This document shows, piece after piece, positions 5,755 to 7,035 of a DNA stretch of 7,035 nucleotides. The notes beneath the pieces were generated by a model. That model ran no database searches. It saw nothing but the letters and a program-made list of their open reading frames with translations, and was not told the origin of the DNA. Position 1 is the stretch's first letter. Every line of letters begins with the position of its first letter. Origin of the DNA: an uncultured bacterium (GTDB taxonomy: Bacteria; Acidobacteriota; UBA890); NCBI GenBank assembly GCA_937922775.1, contig CALAKE010000655.1:1-7035 (forward strand), read 5' to 3'. Both the position numbers and the translations under genes were made by a program.

Positions 5755-7035
5755 TCACTGCGCACTAGCTAGCGTTTCCGCCCGCCGGGCCAGAGCCCGC
5801 AGCATGCCGGCGAAAATCCAGGCATGGAATGGGTAGATCCCATACCAGTAGAGCAGTCCGCTGAGTCCAACGGGGTCGAACACGGCAGTCTGCCGGATTT
5901 CCGAGCCTCCGTTGCTCGCCTGTACCTCGAACTCCAGCCAGGCACGACCGGGAAGCTTCATTTCGGCGGCCAGCCTCAATCTGTGGTCGGGCTCGTACGC
6001 TTCGACGCGCCATGAATCGAGCGCGTCTCCCACCTTGAGCTCCTCCGGGTCCCGCCGTCCACGGCGCATTCCCACGCCTCCCACGATCAGGTCCAGGAAT
6101 CCTCGCAGACGCCACAAGGAGTTGGCGTGGTACCAGCCACGCCGTCCACCGAGTTGGCGGATGGGCGTGAATGCGCACCGCGGGCTTGCCGCCGCAGAGG
6201 TCGTGTGCGAAACCACGAGACGGGAGCCGAACTTCGCCCCGCCCCAACTCTTCGGGTCTCCTGCGGAGGAGATCGCATCGGACCAGCGAGTCAGCGCAAA
6301 ACCTCGATCTTCATTGCGCACGGCACGGGAGATTGCCTGGGCGAGGTTCATCGGACGCAGGTCGAAGGCTCGCCAGGCATCATCGTTCGTGACAACGGTC
6401 GGATTACGTACCCCCTCAATGAGCTTCCTGCCAATGCGGGCATAGACTGGTGTGGTCAACCCCAACCAAAGGGAAGACAGCTTGGGCGTCAGAACGGGAA
6501 CGGGGATGAAGTATCGGCGCAAACCACGCTGCTGCGCGTACTCGCGCATGATATCGGCGTAGGAAACCTGGTCGGCGCCACCGATTTCGAACACCTCGGA
6601 GCCTTCGGTCGGCAGCTCGAGTGACTCGACGAGATAGCTGACGACATCCTCGATAGCGATCGGTTGCGCTTTGACGTGCACCCATTTCGGACAGATCATC
6701 ACGGGCAGGCGCTCGACGAGCGCACGAATCAGCTCGAAGGAGAGGCTGCCCGAGCCCAAAACGATCGATGCACGGAGCTCGACGACGGGCACGCCGCTCG
6801 CACGCAGAGTCTTGCCTGTTTCCTGGCGGCTGCGAAGATGAGGAGACAAGTCTTCTCTCTCCTCTCCCAGCCCGCCGAGGTAGATGATGCGGCGCACGCC
6901 GGCCTGGCGCGCCGCCTTGCCGAAGTTGGCCGCTGCCTGCCGGTCCAGGTCCTCGAAATCGCCCGAGGACCCCATGGAATGGACCAAGTAGTAGGCCACG
7001 TCGATTCCAGCCATGGCGGGCTCGAGCGATGCTGG
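5755..7035 (-). CDS. Atypical SDR (NAD(P)-binding) fused to DUF2867, N-terminus cut by window edge
   Basis: A fusion of an atypical short-chain dehydrogenase/reductase-like domain with a C-terminal DUF2867 domain. It is cytoplasmic as far as can be seen, and its reaction is unknown. 426 residues are visible. The frame stays open to the window edge and reads PASLEPAMAGIDVAYYLVHSM across the ATG at 7014. SDRs of this type have that phrase about 60-70 residues in, so 7014 is not the start and the GxxGxxG cofactor loop lies outside. Counting from 7014: YYLVHSM (8-14), VRRIIYLGGLGE (40-51), VVELRASIVLGSGS (77-90), and the C-terminal SDR part VHVKAQPIAIEDVVSYL (112-128). DUF2867 covers about 262-410, with GGRRGWYHANSLWRLRGFLD (289-308), RRGRRDPEELKVGDALDSWRV (317-337) and MKLPGRAWLEFEV (352-364). 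The C-terminus holds a hydrophobic stretch (383-404) that could touch the membrane. It precedes the permease gene in the same direction by 98 bases. Confidence 0.88.
   Translation of the reverse strand, partial: PASLEPAMAGIDVAYYLVHSMGSSGDFEDLDRQAAANFGKAARQAGVRRIIYLGGLGEEREDLSPHLRSRQETGKTLRASGVPVVELRASIVLGSGSLSFELIRALVERLPVMICPKWVHVKAQPIAIEDVVSYLVESLELPTEGSEVFEIGGADQVSYADIMREYAQQRGLRRYFIPVPVLTPKLSSLWLGLTTPVYARIGRKLIEGVRNPTVVTNDDAWRAFDLRPMNLAQAISRAVRNEDRGFALTRWSDAISSAGDPKSWGGAKFGSRLVVSHTTSAAASPRCAFTPIRQLGGRRGWYHANSLWRLRGFLDLIVGGVGMRRGRRDPEELKVGDALDSWRVEAYEPDHRLRLAAEMKLPGRAWLEFEVQASNGGSEIRQTAVFDPVGLSGLLYWYGIYPFHAWIFAGMLRALARRAETLASAQ

Noticed and set aside
4610..5836. A 408-codon plus-strand open frame opposite the permease gene
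   Set aside because: It is antisense to a gene with clear family motifs throughout, has no recognisable domain and an unnatural composition (rich in R, H, Q, V). Long antisense frames are expected in GC-rich DNA.
7012..7014. ATG at 7014 as the start of the SDR gene
   Set aside because: The frame is open to the window edge and the residues before it (PASLEPA) match the usual internal sequence of this SDR type, so the real start lies outside.

Overview
The window looks like a piece of an Acidobacteriota chromosome (GC-rich, roughly 60%). The main reason is an 831-residue FtsX/MacB-type permease with two complete permease units and no ATPase. This architecture is the 'acidobacterial duplicated orphan permease' (ADOP), which is strongly expanded in that phylum. 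A lipoprotein of the '6-bladed beta-propeller' type and a secreted M28 peptidase with a PA domain fit the same background. No rRNA, tRNA, CRISPR array, insertion sequence or phage gene is visible.

Layout, left to right. (1) 1-1340, minus strand: a secreted M28 zinc peptidase, cut by the window edge before its last metal ligand. (2) 1426-2727, minus: a lipoprotein with NHL-like beta-propeller repeats, 85 bases upstream of the peptidase gene and pointing the same way, so the two may share a transcript. (3) 2728-2862: a compact control region. It holds two identical 14-bp dyads with the ACAnnTGT core of BlaI/MecI/CopY operators. The dyads sit on a plausible promoter for the lipoprotein gene, one between -35 and -10 and one across the expected start of transcription. 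(4) 2863-3150, plus: the C-terminal half of a GyrI-like effector-binding domain, as found at the end of AraC-type regulators. No DNA-binding part is present and a stop lies just upstream, so it is probably a gene remnant. (5) 3161-5656, minus: the ADOP permease, with a TTG start. (6) 5755-7035, minus: an NAD(P)-binding atypical SDR fused to a DUF2867 domain, missing its N-terminus at the window edge, 98 bases upstream of the permease.

How the parts may work together. Four of the five genes point left, but the control region and the remnant separate them into two units: SDR-ADOP and lipoprotein-peptidase. The lipoprotein and the peptidase are both predicted to act outside the cytoplasm, and a BlaI-type repressor encoded elsewhere probably controls at least the lipoprotein gene. 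I see no complete new defence or biosynthetic system. The most informative signal is the double operator and what it implies about start-site choice and regulation.
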